A stretch of DNA of 40,498 nucleotides from Neobacillus muris. Its GTDB lineage: Bacteria > Bacillota > Bacilli > Bacillales > Cytobacillaceae. The translations under genes and the position numbers were made by a program. Positions 1-7,410 of the stretch are shown here, in pieces. The notes beneath the pieces are model-generated. The model was not told the DNA's origin and did no database searches. It saw nothing but the letters and a program-made list of their open reading frames with translations. Each line of letters starts with the position of its first letter. Within the stretch, counting starts at the first letter, position 1. The stretch lies in the NCBI RefSeq assembly GCF_943193175.1, contig NZ_CALPDF010000039.1, positions 1-40,498 on the forward strand, read 5' to 3'.

Positions 1-75
1 CAATCAATAAATTTGGTATTTAGATTCTGTGATAATAAAAAATTGCCGAGAAAAATACCCTTTCTCGACAATCTG
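1..75. repeat. Left copy of a 75-bp inverted repeat shared with the right end of the window
   Basis: Positions 1-75 equal the reverse complement of 40372-40446 with one mismatch (position 26, T against A). The match stops at position 76 and may extend beyond the left edge. It contains an 11-bp hairpin stem (43-53 with 61-71, one G-U pair) that acts as a terminator on the minus strand. Seen directly; the nature of the repeat family is unknown to me. Confidence 0.9.
36..71 (-). terminator. Rho-independent terminator after the AIM24 gene
   Basis: Read on the minus strand, an 11-bp stem (71-61 with 53-43), with a 7-nt loop and one G-U pair, is followed by six T residues (complement of the A-run at 37-42). 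It lies 38 bases past the AIM24 stop codon. A second, weaker hairpin facing the plus strand (GGGATC/GATCCC, about 77-95, followed by five T) overlaps its approach. Confidence 0.75.
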
Positions 76-109
76 GGGATCGGTGGATGATCCCGTTTTT
101 AAATAGAAA

Positions 110-901
110 TTAATCTCCATTAAACATATCGAAAATGCCTCTGGCAATGCTGCCTTCGTCTTTGGAACCCCCGCGTTGCGGCGCAGCGGCAAAGACGCGG
201 CTTGCAAGGCGGCTGAATGGCAGGGATTGTATCCAGACTGAACCAGGTCCTCTTAATGTGGCAAAGAATAAGCCTTCGCCGCCAAATAAGGCTGTTTTCA
301 CACCTTTAACAAATTCGATATTGTATTGAACATTACTTGTAAGGGCAACTAAACAACCGGTATCTACCCTTAATGATTGGCCAGGAAGCAAATCTTTCTT
401 AATAATGGTTCCTCCGGCATGGACAAATGCCATTCCGTCGCCCTCGAGTTTTTGCATGATAAAGCCTTCGCCGCCGAAGAATCCGACACCGATTTTTCGC
501 TGAAATTCAATTCCCACCTGAACCCCTTTGGCTGCTGCAAGGAAAGCATCCTTTTGGCAGATAATCTTTCCGCCATATTGGGTTAAGTCCATTGGGATAA
601 TTTTCCCTGGATAGGGAGAGGCAAATGAAACATGGCGCTTGGCAGAGCCGATATTCGTGAAGGTAGTCATGAATAAGCTTTCACCAGTAAGAACACGTTT
701 CCCGGCTGTGAACAGCTTGCCCATAAGCCCGCCGCCGCCTCCGCCAGAACCGTCTCCAAAAATGGTCTCCATATGTATGTCATCTTCCATCATCATAAAG
801 CTGCCTGCTTCCGCGATAACGGTTTCCCGCGGATCAAGTTCGACCTCAACAAATTGCATATCATCGCCGTAAATCTTGTAATCAATTTCGTGGTTATTCA
901 T
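110..901 (-). CDS. AIM24 family protein (TIGR00266-like), 263 aa
   Basis: A 263-residue soluble protein with no signal peptide or membrane segment. The fold is suggested by repeated beta-rich segments with the pattern [10 protein letters not shown] and a second similar one ([12 protein letters not shown]), typical of AIM24/TIGR00266 proteins, whose bacterial role is not established. A glycine run (about residues 50-57) interrupts the N-terminal third, as in many relatives. The ATG at 901 follows a GGAGG ribosome binding site. It is a single gene, ending at a terminator inside the left terminal repeat. A TTAGCA/TACAAT pair (959-964 and 935-940, 18-bp gap) could be its own promoter, and a structured RNA unit lies directly upstream. 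Family assignment is firm, function unknown. Confidence 0.85.
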   Translation of the reverse strand: MNNHEIDYKIYGDDMQFVEVELDPRETVIAEAGSFMMMEDDIHMETIFGDGSGGGGGGLMGKLFTAGKRVLTGESLFMTTFTNIGSAKRHVSFASPYPGKIIPMDLTQYGGKIICQKDAFLAAAKGVQVGIEFQRKIGVGFFGGEGFIMQKLEGDGMAFVHAGGTIIKKDLLPGQSLRVDTGCLVALTSNVQYNIEFVKGVKTALFGGEGLFFATLRGPGSVWIQSLPFSRLASRVFAAAPQRGGSKDEGSIARGIFDMFNGD

Positions 902-980
902 GGCTCATCCCTCCACATTTTCTTATCCTTTTTTATTGTAAAATATTTAGGAAAAAAGTGCTAATTTTATCTGAAGAAAT

Positions 981-1096
981 AAAAAAGGCGCCTGTTTATA
1001 AACAGGCGCCTTTGCGTATTGCGGCGAGTAAACCACACTCCACATTGTGTGCTCCTAAAGGAAATGTTTCTCGACTTATGCAACTCAGCTCATCGC
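981..1096 (-). ncRNA. Candidate structured small RNA or cis-regulatory leader upstream of the AIM24 gene
   Basis: A compact minus-strand unit of about 115 nt: extended -10 promoter, predicted start near 1096, folded body, perfect terminator. Visible long-range pairings, in plus coordinates, are 1019-1022 with 1080-1083 and 1025-1028 with 1070-1073, enclosing a CACAC/GTGTG hairpin (1034-1038 with 1047-1051) and a small TCCT/AGGA hairpin (1053-1062). I do not recognise a known riboswitch consensus. If the terminator is bypassed the transcript would enter the AIM24 gene 80 bases on; a second possible promoter beyond the terminator makes a free-standing sRNA equally likely. A 32-codon ORF with a fair binding site runs through the terminator but is probably chance. 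Confidence 0.5.
984..1013 (-). terminator. Perfect 30-nt palindromic terminator of the small RNA unit
   Basis: Positions 984-1013 form an uninterrupted palindrome (15-bp arms, GC-rich outer part GGCGCC). On the minus strand it is followed by a T-run from 986 down to 981, then ATTT. On the plus strand only three T follow, so it works mainly for minus-strand transcription. Confidence 0.85.
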
Positions 1097-1102
1097 TCCA
1101 TC

Positions 1103-1131
1103 ATTATAGCACGTTCCGTTTTATAAAACAA
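1103..1131 (-). promoter_or_regulatory. Sigma-A promoter of the small RNA unit
   Basis: On the minus strand: -35 TTGTTT (1131-1126), 17-bp spacer, -10 TATAAT (1108-1103) preceded by the extended TGC element. The consensus -10 and TGn motif make this a strong candidate. It points away from the SulP gene. Confidence 0.7.
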
Positions 1132-1154
1132 ATGGAAATTTCGTGAAAAAATAC

Positions 1155-1183
1155 TTGCATCTTTAATTCTATTATTCTATATT
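1155..1183 (+). promoter_or_regulatory. Probable promoter of the sulP-arsR operon
   Basis: TTGCAT (1155-1160), 17-bp spacer, TATATT (1178-1183). Start expected near 1190, leaving a leader of about 40 nt. A loose inverted repeat with ATAT ends (about 1178-1198) overlaps the -10 and downstream region and could be the ArsR operator, but the arms match poorly. Confidence 0.55.
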
Positions 1184-1227
1184 CAAATAATCAGATATAC
1201 AAAAATAAGAAGATAAGAAGGGTGAAT

Positions 1228-2985
1228 ATGTTTAGTGAAAATAGGTTCCATCAATATTCGATCAGCAGCCTGCCAAAAGATTTTTTGTCAGGGCTGATTG
1301 TAGGAGTCATTGCCATTCCATTGGGTATGGCATTTGCAATAGCTTCCGGGGTGAAGCCAGAGTATGGAATCTATACGACCGTTGTTGCTGGGATCCTGAT
1401 TTCCTTATTTGGCGGCTCCAAGTACCAAATCGGGGGCCCGACCGGTGCATTTATTCCGATTTTGTTCGGAATTGTTATGACTTACGGCTACGAAAACCTG
1501 CTCATTGCGGGTTTTATGGCCGGAATCTTACTCCTTTTAATGGGGATATTTAAATTGGGATCGTTGATTAAATATATCCCAAGACCCGTAACGATTGGTT
1601 TTACAGCAGGAATCGCTGTAACGATCTTTACTGGACAGATAGCCAGTTTCCTGGGGCTAGAGGGAATCGAAAGACACGAAGAGTTTATCCTAAATCTAAA
1701 GGAAATAATTGTCCATTTAGGGTCATTTAACGGCTACAGTATGTTAACAGCGGCAATTTGTTTAATTACCATCCTGTTTACACCGAAATTAGTGCCTAAG
1801 GTCCCAGGTCCACTTATTGGACTTTTAGTTTCTACCATAGCTGCATTTATCTTTTATCCTGGTGAAGTAGCGACCATTGGAACTGCTTATGGGCAGATTC
1901 CAAGCTCTTTACCGCAGCTTCATGTCCCTCATATGAATCTCGAGATCATCGTGAAATTAATTAAACCAGCGTTTGTCATTGCCATGCTCGGGGGGATTGA
2001 GTCGCTTCTTTCCGCCGTGGTTGCGGACGGTATCACCAACAGCCGCCATAATAGCAATAAAGAGCTGATAGGACAGGGGATTGCAAATATGGTTACTCCC
2101 CTATTTGGTGGAATTCCTGCAACAGGGGCACTTGCCCGAACGGCTACTAATATAAAAAGTGGAGCAGTGAGCCCTTTATCAGGCATAATCCATGGATTGG
2201 TTGTGTTACTTGTTCTTTTATTTTTTGCTCCCTATGCTTCATATATTCCATTGGCCAGTATGGCCCCCATTTTAATGGTGGTAGCGTGGAACATGAGCGA
2301 ACGCAAAGTGTTTGCCCATGTGTTAAAAACAAAATCAACAGATTCACTTGTTCTAGTGGTGACCTTTTTATTAACGGTTTTTGTCAATTTAACAACCGCT
2401 GTAGAAGTGGGCTTAGTTATGGCTGCACTTTTATTTACAAAACGAATGAGCGATTTGATGGTGACTTCAAAGGCGCTGCCAAACCGCGGACATAAACATG
2501 AAAAAATGGCCTCCGGTGTGGTGACAGATACGTATGATTGCCCACAAATCAGCATTTTTAACGTCGAAGGACCGCTTTTCTTCGGAGCAGCTGATACCTT
2601 TGAAAAAACTATCATGGACACCATTCATTACCGTCCGAAAATTTTATTGCTGAGAATGGGCCGGGTTCCTTTTATGGATACAACAGGGGAAGCCAATTTA
2701 TCGAGCATTGTCCGCCATTTTTCCAAAAATGGTATAGTATTAATATCCGGGATGAACCCACAACCAGAAAGTGTTATCAAAAAAACTGGTTTAGATTCCA
2801 TCATTGGCGAGGAGCATTTCTTTGAACATACTGGAGATGCGATTCAATATGGGCTAAGCCAAATTAATCAAAATAAGTGTCTTGGCTGCAGACATTTCGC
2901 ATTTAGAGAATGCAAGCGGCTTTCTGGTAATGAGGCTGAGGCTGCAGAAGCCCGCAGCCAGAAGAAGTTAACTGCAACCTTCTAG
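1228..2985 (+). CDS. SulP family inorganic anion transporter with STAS domain
   Basis: A 585-residue membrane protein of the SLC26/SulP family. The N-terminal three quarters (to about residue 415) is a chain of hydrophobic helices and carries the SulP-like GGPTGAFIPI segment. The C-terminal cytoplasmic STAS domain contains PFMDTTGEANL near residue 480, the place of the anti-sigma-antagonist phosphorylation motif. Substrate (sulfate, bicarbonate or another anion) cannot be read from sequence. The tail after the STAS domain adds a short CLGC-x-HFAFREC segment with three cysteines, which is unusual. ATG 1228 is chosen over GTG 1222 because the GTG lies inside the AAGGGTG binding site. The gene is followed 23 bases later by an ArsR regulator, probably co-transcribed. 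Confidence 0.88.
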   Translation: MFSENRFHQYSISSLPKDFLSGLIVGVIAIPLGMAFAIASGVKPEYGIYTTVVAGILISLFGGSKYQIGGPTGAFIPILFGIVMTYGYENLLIAGFMAGILLLLMGIFKLGSLIKYIPRPVTIGFTAGIAVTIFTGQIASFLGLEGIERHEEFILNLKEIIVHLGSFNGYSMLTAAICLITILFTPKLVPKVPGPLIGLLVSTIAAFIFYPGEVATIGTAYGQIPSSLPQLHVPHMNLEIIVKLIKPAFVIAMLGGIESLLSAVVADGITNSRHNSNKELIGQGIANMVTPLFGGIPATGALARTATNIKSGAVSPLSGIIHGLVVLLVLLFFAPYASYIPLASMAPILMVVAWNMSERKVFAHVLKTKSTDSLVLVVTFLLTVFVNLTTAVEVGLVMAALLFTKRMSDLMVTSKALPNRGHKHEKMASGVVTDTYDCPQISIFNVEGPLFFGAADTFEKTIMDTIHYRPKILLLRMGRVPFMDTTGEANLSSIVRHFSKNGIVLISGMNPQPESVIKKTGLDSIIGEEHFFEHTGDAIQYGLSQINQNKCLGCRHFAFRECKRLSGNEAEAAEARSQKKLTATF

Positions 2986-3008
2986 AAATACAGAAAGGTG
3001 ATGATAAT

Positions 3009-3365
3009 TTGAATTTAGAAATACAGCGATTTAAAGCTGAATTTTTTAAGGCACTTGCCCATCCATTACGGATTCGAATCTTAGAAATTTTGGCGGAAGG
3101 GGATAAAAGCGTTAATGAAATCCAGAGCCTTGCTGGGAGTGAGGGATCAGCAGTCTCCCAGCAGCTCCAAATCTTGCGGGCTAAAAATATTGTGGCTGGA
3201 ACAAAGGATGGCAATAAGGTCATTTATACACTTAAAGATCCAATGATTATTGAACTGTTGGCAGTAGCCCGGCAGATATTCAATAACCATTTAGTTGAAA
3301 TAATTACGATATTGGATAAGTTTAAAGAGGATGAAGAACTGTCTGGAACAGCGCCGAAGAATTAA
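3009..3365 (+). CDS. ArsR/SmtB family winged-helix regulator, cysteine-less
   Basis: A 118-residue ArsR-type DNA-binding protein. FKALAHPLRIRILEIL near the N terminus is the typical first helix pair, and SAVSQQLQILRAKNIV is the recognition helix region followed by the wing (TKDGNKVIYTL). There is no cysteine at all, so the classical thiol metal site of ArsR/CadC or the disulfide switch of BigR/SqrR types cannot operate; any metal site would have to use His/Asp/Glu. It starts at TTG 3009 behind AAAGGTGATG; no in-frame ATG is available. Position after SulP suggests it represses that operon in response to an anion-linked signal (inference). Confidence 0.85.
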   Translation: MNLEIQRFKAEFFKALAHPLRIRILEILAEGDKSVNEIQSLAGSEGSAVSQQLQILRAKNIVAGTKDGNKVIYTLKDPMIIELLAVARQIFNNHLVEIITILDKFKEDEELSGTAPKN

Positions 3366-3385
3366 AATCTCCGGCGTTTTTTTTT
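3352..3385 (+). terminator. Terminator of the sulP-arsR operon
   Basis: CGCCG (3352-3356) pairs with CGGCG (3372-3376), followed by nine T residues (3377-3385). The 5' arm lies inside the last codons of arsR. The loop is long (15 nt) but the T-run is strong. Confidence 0.75.
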
Positions 3386-3510
3386 GCAAACGGCTGTGTG
3401 AAAGAAGATCTTTTTCATATTATTGTAATAATTCTTCACTTCTTTAGAGGGGCATTTGGATTACTATTAAGGTGGAATGAACTAATTACAGAATGGAAGG
3501 TGACTGAACA

Positions 3511-5310
3511 ATGTATGATTTAGTGCTGCTTCACCCGCCGACAGTATATGATTTCCGCAATGAAATGCTATTTACCGGACCAATCAGCGATGTAGTTCCA
3601 TCTTCACCCGTCTTTGAAATGTATCCAATCGGTTTAACAAGTATCGGAGATTATTTAGAGCGATTCGGGTTAAAGGTGAAGATTATCAATATTGCTAATC
3701 GTATGCTGCTAAATCCTGACTTTAATGTCGAAAAAAAAATCAAGAAAATCAAAACCAAGGCTTTCGGCATTGATCTTCACTGGCTTCCGCACGCTCACGG
3801 CAGTGTCGAGCTGGCGAAAATTGTAAAAAAATATCACCCGGATACACCTGTTTTGTTTGGAGGGCTATCTAGTACATATTTTCATAAAGAGTTAATCAAG
3901 TATCCGTGGATTGATTTTGTGGTCCGCGGCGATACAACAGAAAAACTCATCTTAATGCTTCTTAATAAACTGGAAGCAGGAAGAAATAACGATTTCTCTG
4001 ACATTCCGAATTTAACTTGGAAACAGGATGGCAGGAGCTTTTATAATGAATTGTCTTATGTTCCTGATAATCTCGATGAATTTGATTTTCCTGGTTATGG
4101 CTACGTGATCCGATCTGTCTTTAAATATTTCAATCTGCTGGATCCATTGCCGTACAAGGGTTGGCTGCAGTATCCAAATACAGCGATTTTAACTTCAAAA
4201 GGGTGTTCCTATAATTGTTTAATTTGCGGCGGTTCCAAAGATGCTTATGAATTGAACTGCAATCGGAAGAAGCTGGTCATGCGGTCACCGAAAAAAATGC
4301 TTGAAGATATCGCTTTAATTCAGAGATTCACACGGGCACCGATCTTTTTGTTAAATGATATCCGTCAAGGCGGTCCGGAATATGTCAATGAATTTCTTAG
4401 CGGCTTGGAGCAAATGGATTTAAAAAATGAACTAGTCTTTGAATTATTTAATTATGCGGATGAAGAGTTTTTTAAACGGTTAAATAAAGCCATGCCAAAA
4501 TACAGTATCGAGTTGACACTTGAATCCGCTGATGAGGATATTCGCAAATATAACGGCAAGCTGCCTTGTACAAATGTGAAAGTCATAGAAATGCTCCAAT
4601 TTGCCTTAAAACATGGATGTTCCAAAATTGATTTATTTTTTATGACGGGAATCCCTAATCAGGATTATGATAGTGCTATAAGGAATGTGGATTTTTGTGA
4701 AATTATTCACAAAGAGTGTTCCGAAAGTCCAAAGATTTCTTATTTTATAGCACCGCTCTCTCCATTTCTTGATCCTGGGAGTCCGGCTTTTGAGCATCCG
4801 GAAACGTATGGCTATAAAAAATTCTGTCATACGCTGGAGGACTTCCGTGAGGCAATGAAGCAGCCTTCCTGGAAAAACATGCTCAGCTATGAAACAAATA
4901 AAATGACCCGGGAAGAAATTGTTCAGGCAACATACGATTCAGCCTTGCGTTTAAATGAGTTTAAATACAATCATAATCTGATCGAAAAAGATGTCCACGA
5001 TGAGGTTGCATATAAAATTTTAAAATCCGTTGAGTTTCTTAAACGATTGGATGAGGTTGATCAGTTAAGCGGGGAAGACCGGAATCTTGAAATGAGTAAA
5101 ATAAAGGAAGAGGTAGAACAAATTAACCGTCATAGCATTTGCGGGAAGAACGAATTAAAATGGGAGGTCAAAAGACTGTTTGCTGATTTCCCATCGCTAG
5201 CGTATATTGGGCTGGAGCTGTTAATTCAGGAGATTATGAAAGGGATTAAATGCAGATTGGGCAAGATTGACCGAAATATTGTCCTGCAAAGCCATAATAT
5301 CCAAAAATAA
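3511..5310 (+). CDS. B12-binding domain / radical SAM protein, 599 aa
   Basis: Residues 1 to about 160 form a cobalamin-binding Rossmann-like domain (LVLLHPPTVYDFR start, VLFGGLSS and FVVRGDTTEKLI segments typical of the B12-SAM class). The radical SAM core starts with TSKGCSYNCLICGG: cysteines 232, 236 and 239 form the CxxxCxxC 4Fe-4S motif. A helical C-terminal region of about 130 residues follows. The architecture resembles the Ta0216-type family (TIGR04190, from memory), for which I know no reaction. ATG 3511 follows GGAAGGTG. It is monocistronic, with no biosynthetic partner, precursor peptide or methyltransferase neighbour. Relatives are methylases, cyclases or tailoring enzymes; substrate unknown. 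Confidence 0.82.
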   Translation: MYDLVLLHPPTVYDFRNEMLFTGPISDVVPSSPVFEMYPIGLTSIGDYLERFGLKVKIINIANRMLLNPDFNVEKKIKKIKTKAFGIDLHWLPHAHGSVELAKIVKKYHPDTPVLFGGLSSTYFHKELIKYPWIDFVVRGDTTEKLILMLLNKLEAGRNNDFSDIPNLTWKQDGRSFYNELSYVPDNLDEFDFPGYGYVIRSVFKYFNLLDPLPYKGWLQYPNTAILTSKGCSYNCLICGGSKDAYELNCNRKKLVMRSPKKMLEDIALIQRFTRAPIFLLNDIRQGGPEYVNEFLSGLEQMDLKNELVFELFNYADEEFFKRLNKAMPKYSIELTLESADEDIRKYNGKLPCTNVKVIEMLQFALKHGCSKIDLFFMTGIPNQDYDSAIRNVDFCEIIHKECSESPKISYFIAPLSPFLDPGSPAFEHPETYGYKKFCHTLEDFREAMKQPSWKNMLSYETNKMTREEIVQATYDSALRLNEFKYNHNLIEKDVHDEVAYKILKSVEFLKRLDEVDQLSGEDRNLEMSKIKEEVEQINRHSICGKNELKWEVKRLFADFPSLAYIGLELLIQEIMKGIKCRLGKIDRNIVLQSHNIQK

Positions 5311-5465
5311 ACAGAATCTGCTAAACTATCGCCTAAAAAATTTTCTGCAAAAACCGACAATTTCTGATTCGATAGCAGCGAACGGGTGGATGAATGGGCG
5401 GGGAAAATGAAGGCCGTTAGTCAATTAATAGCTGTTTGTGTCAACTTATGTCACATCCCGGATTC
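5311..5465. other. Intergenic stretch before the csp promoter
   Basis: Between the radical SAM gene and the cold-shock promoter I see no ORF with a ribosome binding site, no clear terminator for the radical SAM gene and no recognised RNA. Confidence 0.5.
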
Positions 5466-5494
5466 TTGACAAACAAAATGATAAATGATAAATT
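5466..5494 (+). promoter_or_regulatory. Promoter of the cold-shock gene
   Basis: Perfect -35 TTGACA (5466-5471), 17-bp spacer, -10 TAAATT (5489-5494) with an extended TGA element (5486-5488). Predicted start near 5501, giving a leader of about 150 nt, the length usual for cold-shock mRNAs. Confidence 0.75.
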
Positions 5495-5500
5495 GTAAAC

Positions 5501-5649
5501 AGCCGTTGCACGAGAATAGATTTATGTTATGCTTGTTCAAAGGGTTCAAACCGTTGTTTGGATAAGAGTATGAAAGTAAAGCTATCACGTTGTAATTTGG
5601 TGAATTTTACACATGGCTTGTTGGCAAGCCAATAGGAGGATTTTTTTAC
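5501..5649 (+). promoter_or_regulatory. Long 5' leader of the csp mRNA with hairpin before the ribosome binding site
   Basis: The untranslated leader is about 150 nt. It ends with a perfect 6-bp hairpin (GGCTTG 5615-5620, CAAGCC 5625-5630, loop TTGG) placed four bases before the AGGAGG binding site (5634-5639) and a T-rich spacer. Cold-shock leaders are known to refold with temperature and control translation and stability; the hairpin is seen, the thermosensor role is inferred. Confidence 0.5.
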
Positions 5650-5850
5650 ATGAAAAACGGTAAGGTAAAATGGTTTAACTCAGAAAAAGGTTTCGGATTC
5701 ATCGAAGGAGAAGACGGTAACGACGTTTTCGTTCATTACTCTGCTATCCAATCAGAAGGTTTCAAAACTTTAGAAGAAGGTCAAGAAGTTTCTTTCGAAG
5801 TTGTTGAAGGAGCTCGTGGACCACAAGCTGCTAACGTAACTAAGAAGTAA
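5650..5850 (+). CDS. csp: Cold-shock protein, CspA/CspB family
   Basis: A 66-residue single cold-shock domain. [13 protein letters not shown] (RNP1-type) and DVFVHYSAI (RNP2-type) are intact, with the aromatic residues that stack on single-stranded nucleic acid. Length equals the family norm (65-70). It acts as a cytoplasmic RNA chaperone and transcription antiterminator in related bacteria. Codon use is strongly biased and the binding site AGGAGG is optimal, both signs of very high expression. It is monocistronic, with its own promoter, long leader and strong terminator. Which paralogue (CspB, CspC or CspD) cannot be fixed from the sequence alone. Confidence 0.95.
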   Translation: MKNGKVKWFNSEKGFGFIEGEDGNDVFVHYSAIQSEGFKTLEEGQEVSFEVVEGARGPQAANVTKK

Positions 5851-5870
5851 TTCCCAATTACGCTAATTAC

Positions 5871-5900
5871 AACAGTCCAGATTTCTCTGGACTGTTTTTT
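5871..5900 (+). terminator. Terminator of csp
   Basis: AACAGTCCAGA (5871-5881) pairs perfectly with TCTGGACTGTT (5885-5895), with a short TTTC-type loop and a T-run to 5900. A very stable intrinsic terminator. Confidence 0.9.
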
Positions 5901-5907
5901 AATGGAT

Positions 5908-6095
5908 CTTAAATGACAAAGCTTTTAAAAAATCCAGGAGAAAATGTCTTTAATGGGGCCTCTTAAGGACAAAACCTAGGGAAAATCATGAAGAAATGTC
6001 TTTAAGGAAGCCTCTTAAGGACGAAACAAGTGAAAAGCCTCGAAGAAATGTCTGTAAAGGAAGCAGCTTAAAGACAATTTCACCAAAAAAACAAG
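5908..6095. repeat. Degenerate tandem array with 52-bp period, each unit a hairpin
   Basis: The core ATGTC recurs at 5944, 5996 and 6048, exactly 52 bp apart, and a partial earlier unit (TCTTAAATGACAAA, near 5907) fits the same phase. Each unit holds an inverted repeat of type GTCTTTAAG ... CTTAAGGAC, about 8-9 bp arms around a 7-8 nt loop; the third unit has diverged but keeps the pairing. The array fills most of the csp-sbcD gap (5903-6216). No ORF with a ribosome binding site is present. Function unknown. Confidence 0.75.
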
Positions 6096-6216
6096 AAAGT
6101 GCCCTTAACCGCTAAAACTATAGAAGAACCCTGTAAAATCCAGCATCAATTCCTCTCATTCTCCAAGCTTCTCAATCCATAAGAAATCAATTCCAAGTCA
6201 AACATGATTCATATTT

Positions 6217-6225
6217 TGCTATAAT
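6217..6225 (+). promoter_or_regulatory. Extended -10 promoter of sbcDC
   Basis: TGC followed by TATAAT (6220-6225), 40 bases before the sbcD start. No good -35 is visible at 16-18 bp, as is common with extended -10 elements. No LexA-type box was recognised next to it. Confidence 0.55.
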
Positions 6226-6264
6226 AGCAGTATTGTACAAAGTTCTTTAGACGGGGTGAGGCAG

Positions 6265-7410
6265 ATGAAATTTATCCATACAGCCGATTGGCACTTAGGC
6301 AAATTAGTCCATGGAGTCTATATGACTGAAAATCAACGGGAGGCATTGGAACAATTTGTTGAAATTGTAGCGGAGGAACAACCAGACGCAGTTGTCATTG
6401 CGGGCGACCTGTATGACCGTTCCGTTCCGCCGACCGATGCAGTAGAACTGCTGGACGAAATCCTTTTCAAAATAAATGTCGAGCTGAAAACTCCGATAGT
6501 TGCGATAGCGGGCAACCATGACAGCGCAGAGCGGCTTTCTTTTGGAAGCTCTTGGTACAGGAACAGTCAGTTCTACTTGACTGGCAAATTAACGAATGAC
6601 TTTGAACCGGTTCGAATGAATGGAGCCAATTTTTATCTGGTTCCCTACGCAGAACCAGGCGTTGTCCGTCAGCTTTTACATGATGATTCGATCCATTCTC
6701 ATCAGGATGCCATGAAGGCATTAATTGGCAAAATAGAAGAAAAGATGAATCCAAATGAACCAAACATATTAGTCGGTCATGCCTTTGTATTGGGCGGCCA
6801 AACCTCGGATTCTGAACGGATGTTATCCGTAGGCGGCTCAGGATGTGTTACAGCCGACCTTTTCGAGCCGTTTTCCTATACGGCTCTAGGCCACTTACAC
6901 AGCCCTGAGGCCATCCGGCATCAAACCGTCAAATATTCGGGTTCCCTGTTGAAATACTCGTTTTCTGAAGCAAAGCAAAATAAGTCCATCTCCATTATTG
7001 ATATGGATGAAAGGGGAAACTTTCATCATCGCTCGCGGTCGTTGAAACCCACCCATGACATGCGTGAAGTCGAGGGGTATATGAATGAACTATTGGATCC
7101 GCAATTTTATGAAAAACAGCGCGTTCAGGATTATTTAAAAATTACCTTATTGGATGAAGGGGAAATTCTCGACCCCATCAACAAATTGCGTCAAGTCTAT
7201 CCGAACGTCCTTCATCTTGAACGAAAAATTGAGCTGACGGATCAAAAGAAAATACAGTCTTTTAACTCAATAAAAAGCGAGAAGAAAACTGAAATAGAGT
7301 TATTTGAACAATTTTATTCTGACATGACAACATCCGAATTTTCCGAGGAAAAAAAATCAGTCATGATCGATATTATTGAAAATGCGCTGCGAGGGGAAGT
7401 GGCAAGATGA
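6265..7410 (+). CDS. sbcD: Exonuclease subunit SbcD (Mre11-type nuclease)
   Basis: A 381-residue metallophosphoesterase. The phosphoesterase motifs are all visible in order: HTADWHLGK near the N terminus, AGDLYDRSVPP, AGNHDSAERL, GHAFVLGG and ALGHLHSPE, supplying the metal-binding Asp, His and Asn residues. The C-terminal capping domain follows. With SbcC it forms the ATP-dependent SbcCD complex that cleaves hairpins and processes DNA ends in the cytoplasm. ATG 6265 is preferred over GTG 6256, since GGGGTGAG is its binding site. Its stop overlaps the sbcC start by four bases (ATGA), so translation is coupled. Confidence 0.96.
   Translation: MKFIHTADWHLGKLVHGVYMTENQREALEQFVEIVAEEQPDAVVIAGDLYDRSVPPTDAVELLDEILFKINVELKTPIVAIAGNHDSAERLSFGSSWYRNSQFYLTGKLTNDFEPVRMNGANFYLVPYAEPGVVRQLLHDDSIHSHQDAMKALIGKIEEKMNPNEPNILVGHAFVLGGQTSDSERMLSVGGSGCVTADLFEPFSYTALGHLHSPEAIRHQTVKYSGSLLKYSFSEAKQNKSISIIDMDERGNFHHRSRSLKPTHDMREVEGYMNELLDPQFYEKQRVQDYLKITLLDEGEILDPINKLRQVYPNVLHLERKIELTDQKKIQSFNSIKSEKKTEIELFEQFYSDMTTSEFSEEKKSVMIDIIENALRGEVAR

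Noticed and set aside
916..1044. Minus-strand 32-codon ORF with a GGAG site running through the small RNA terminator
   Set aside because: Its frame passes across a perfect terminator palindrome, which constrains the sequence for structure, and the peptide resembles nothing known. Kept only as a remark in the RNA entry.
5908..6095. The repeat array as a CRISPR
   Set aside because: Units are degenerate throughout with no conserved repeat separated by unique spacers, and no cas genes are present.
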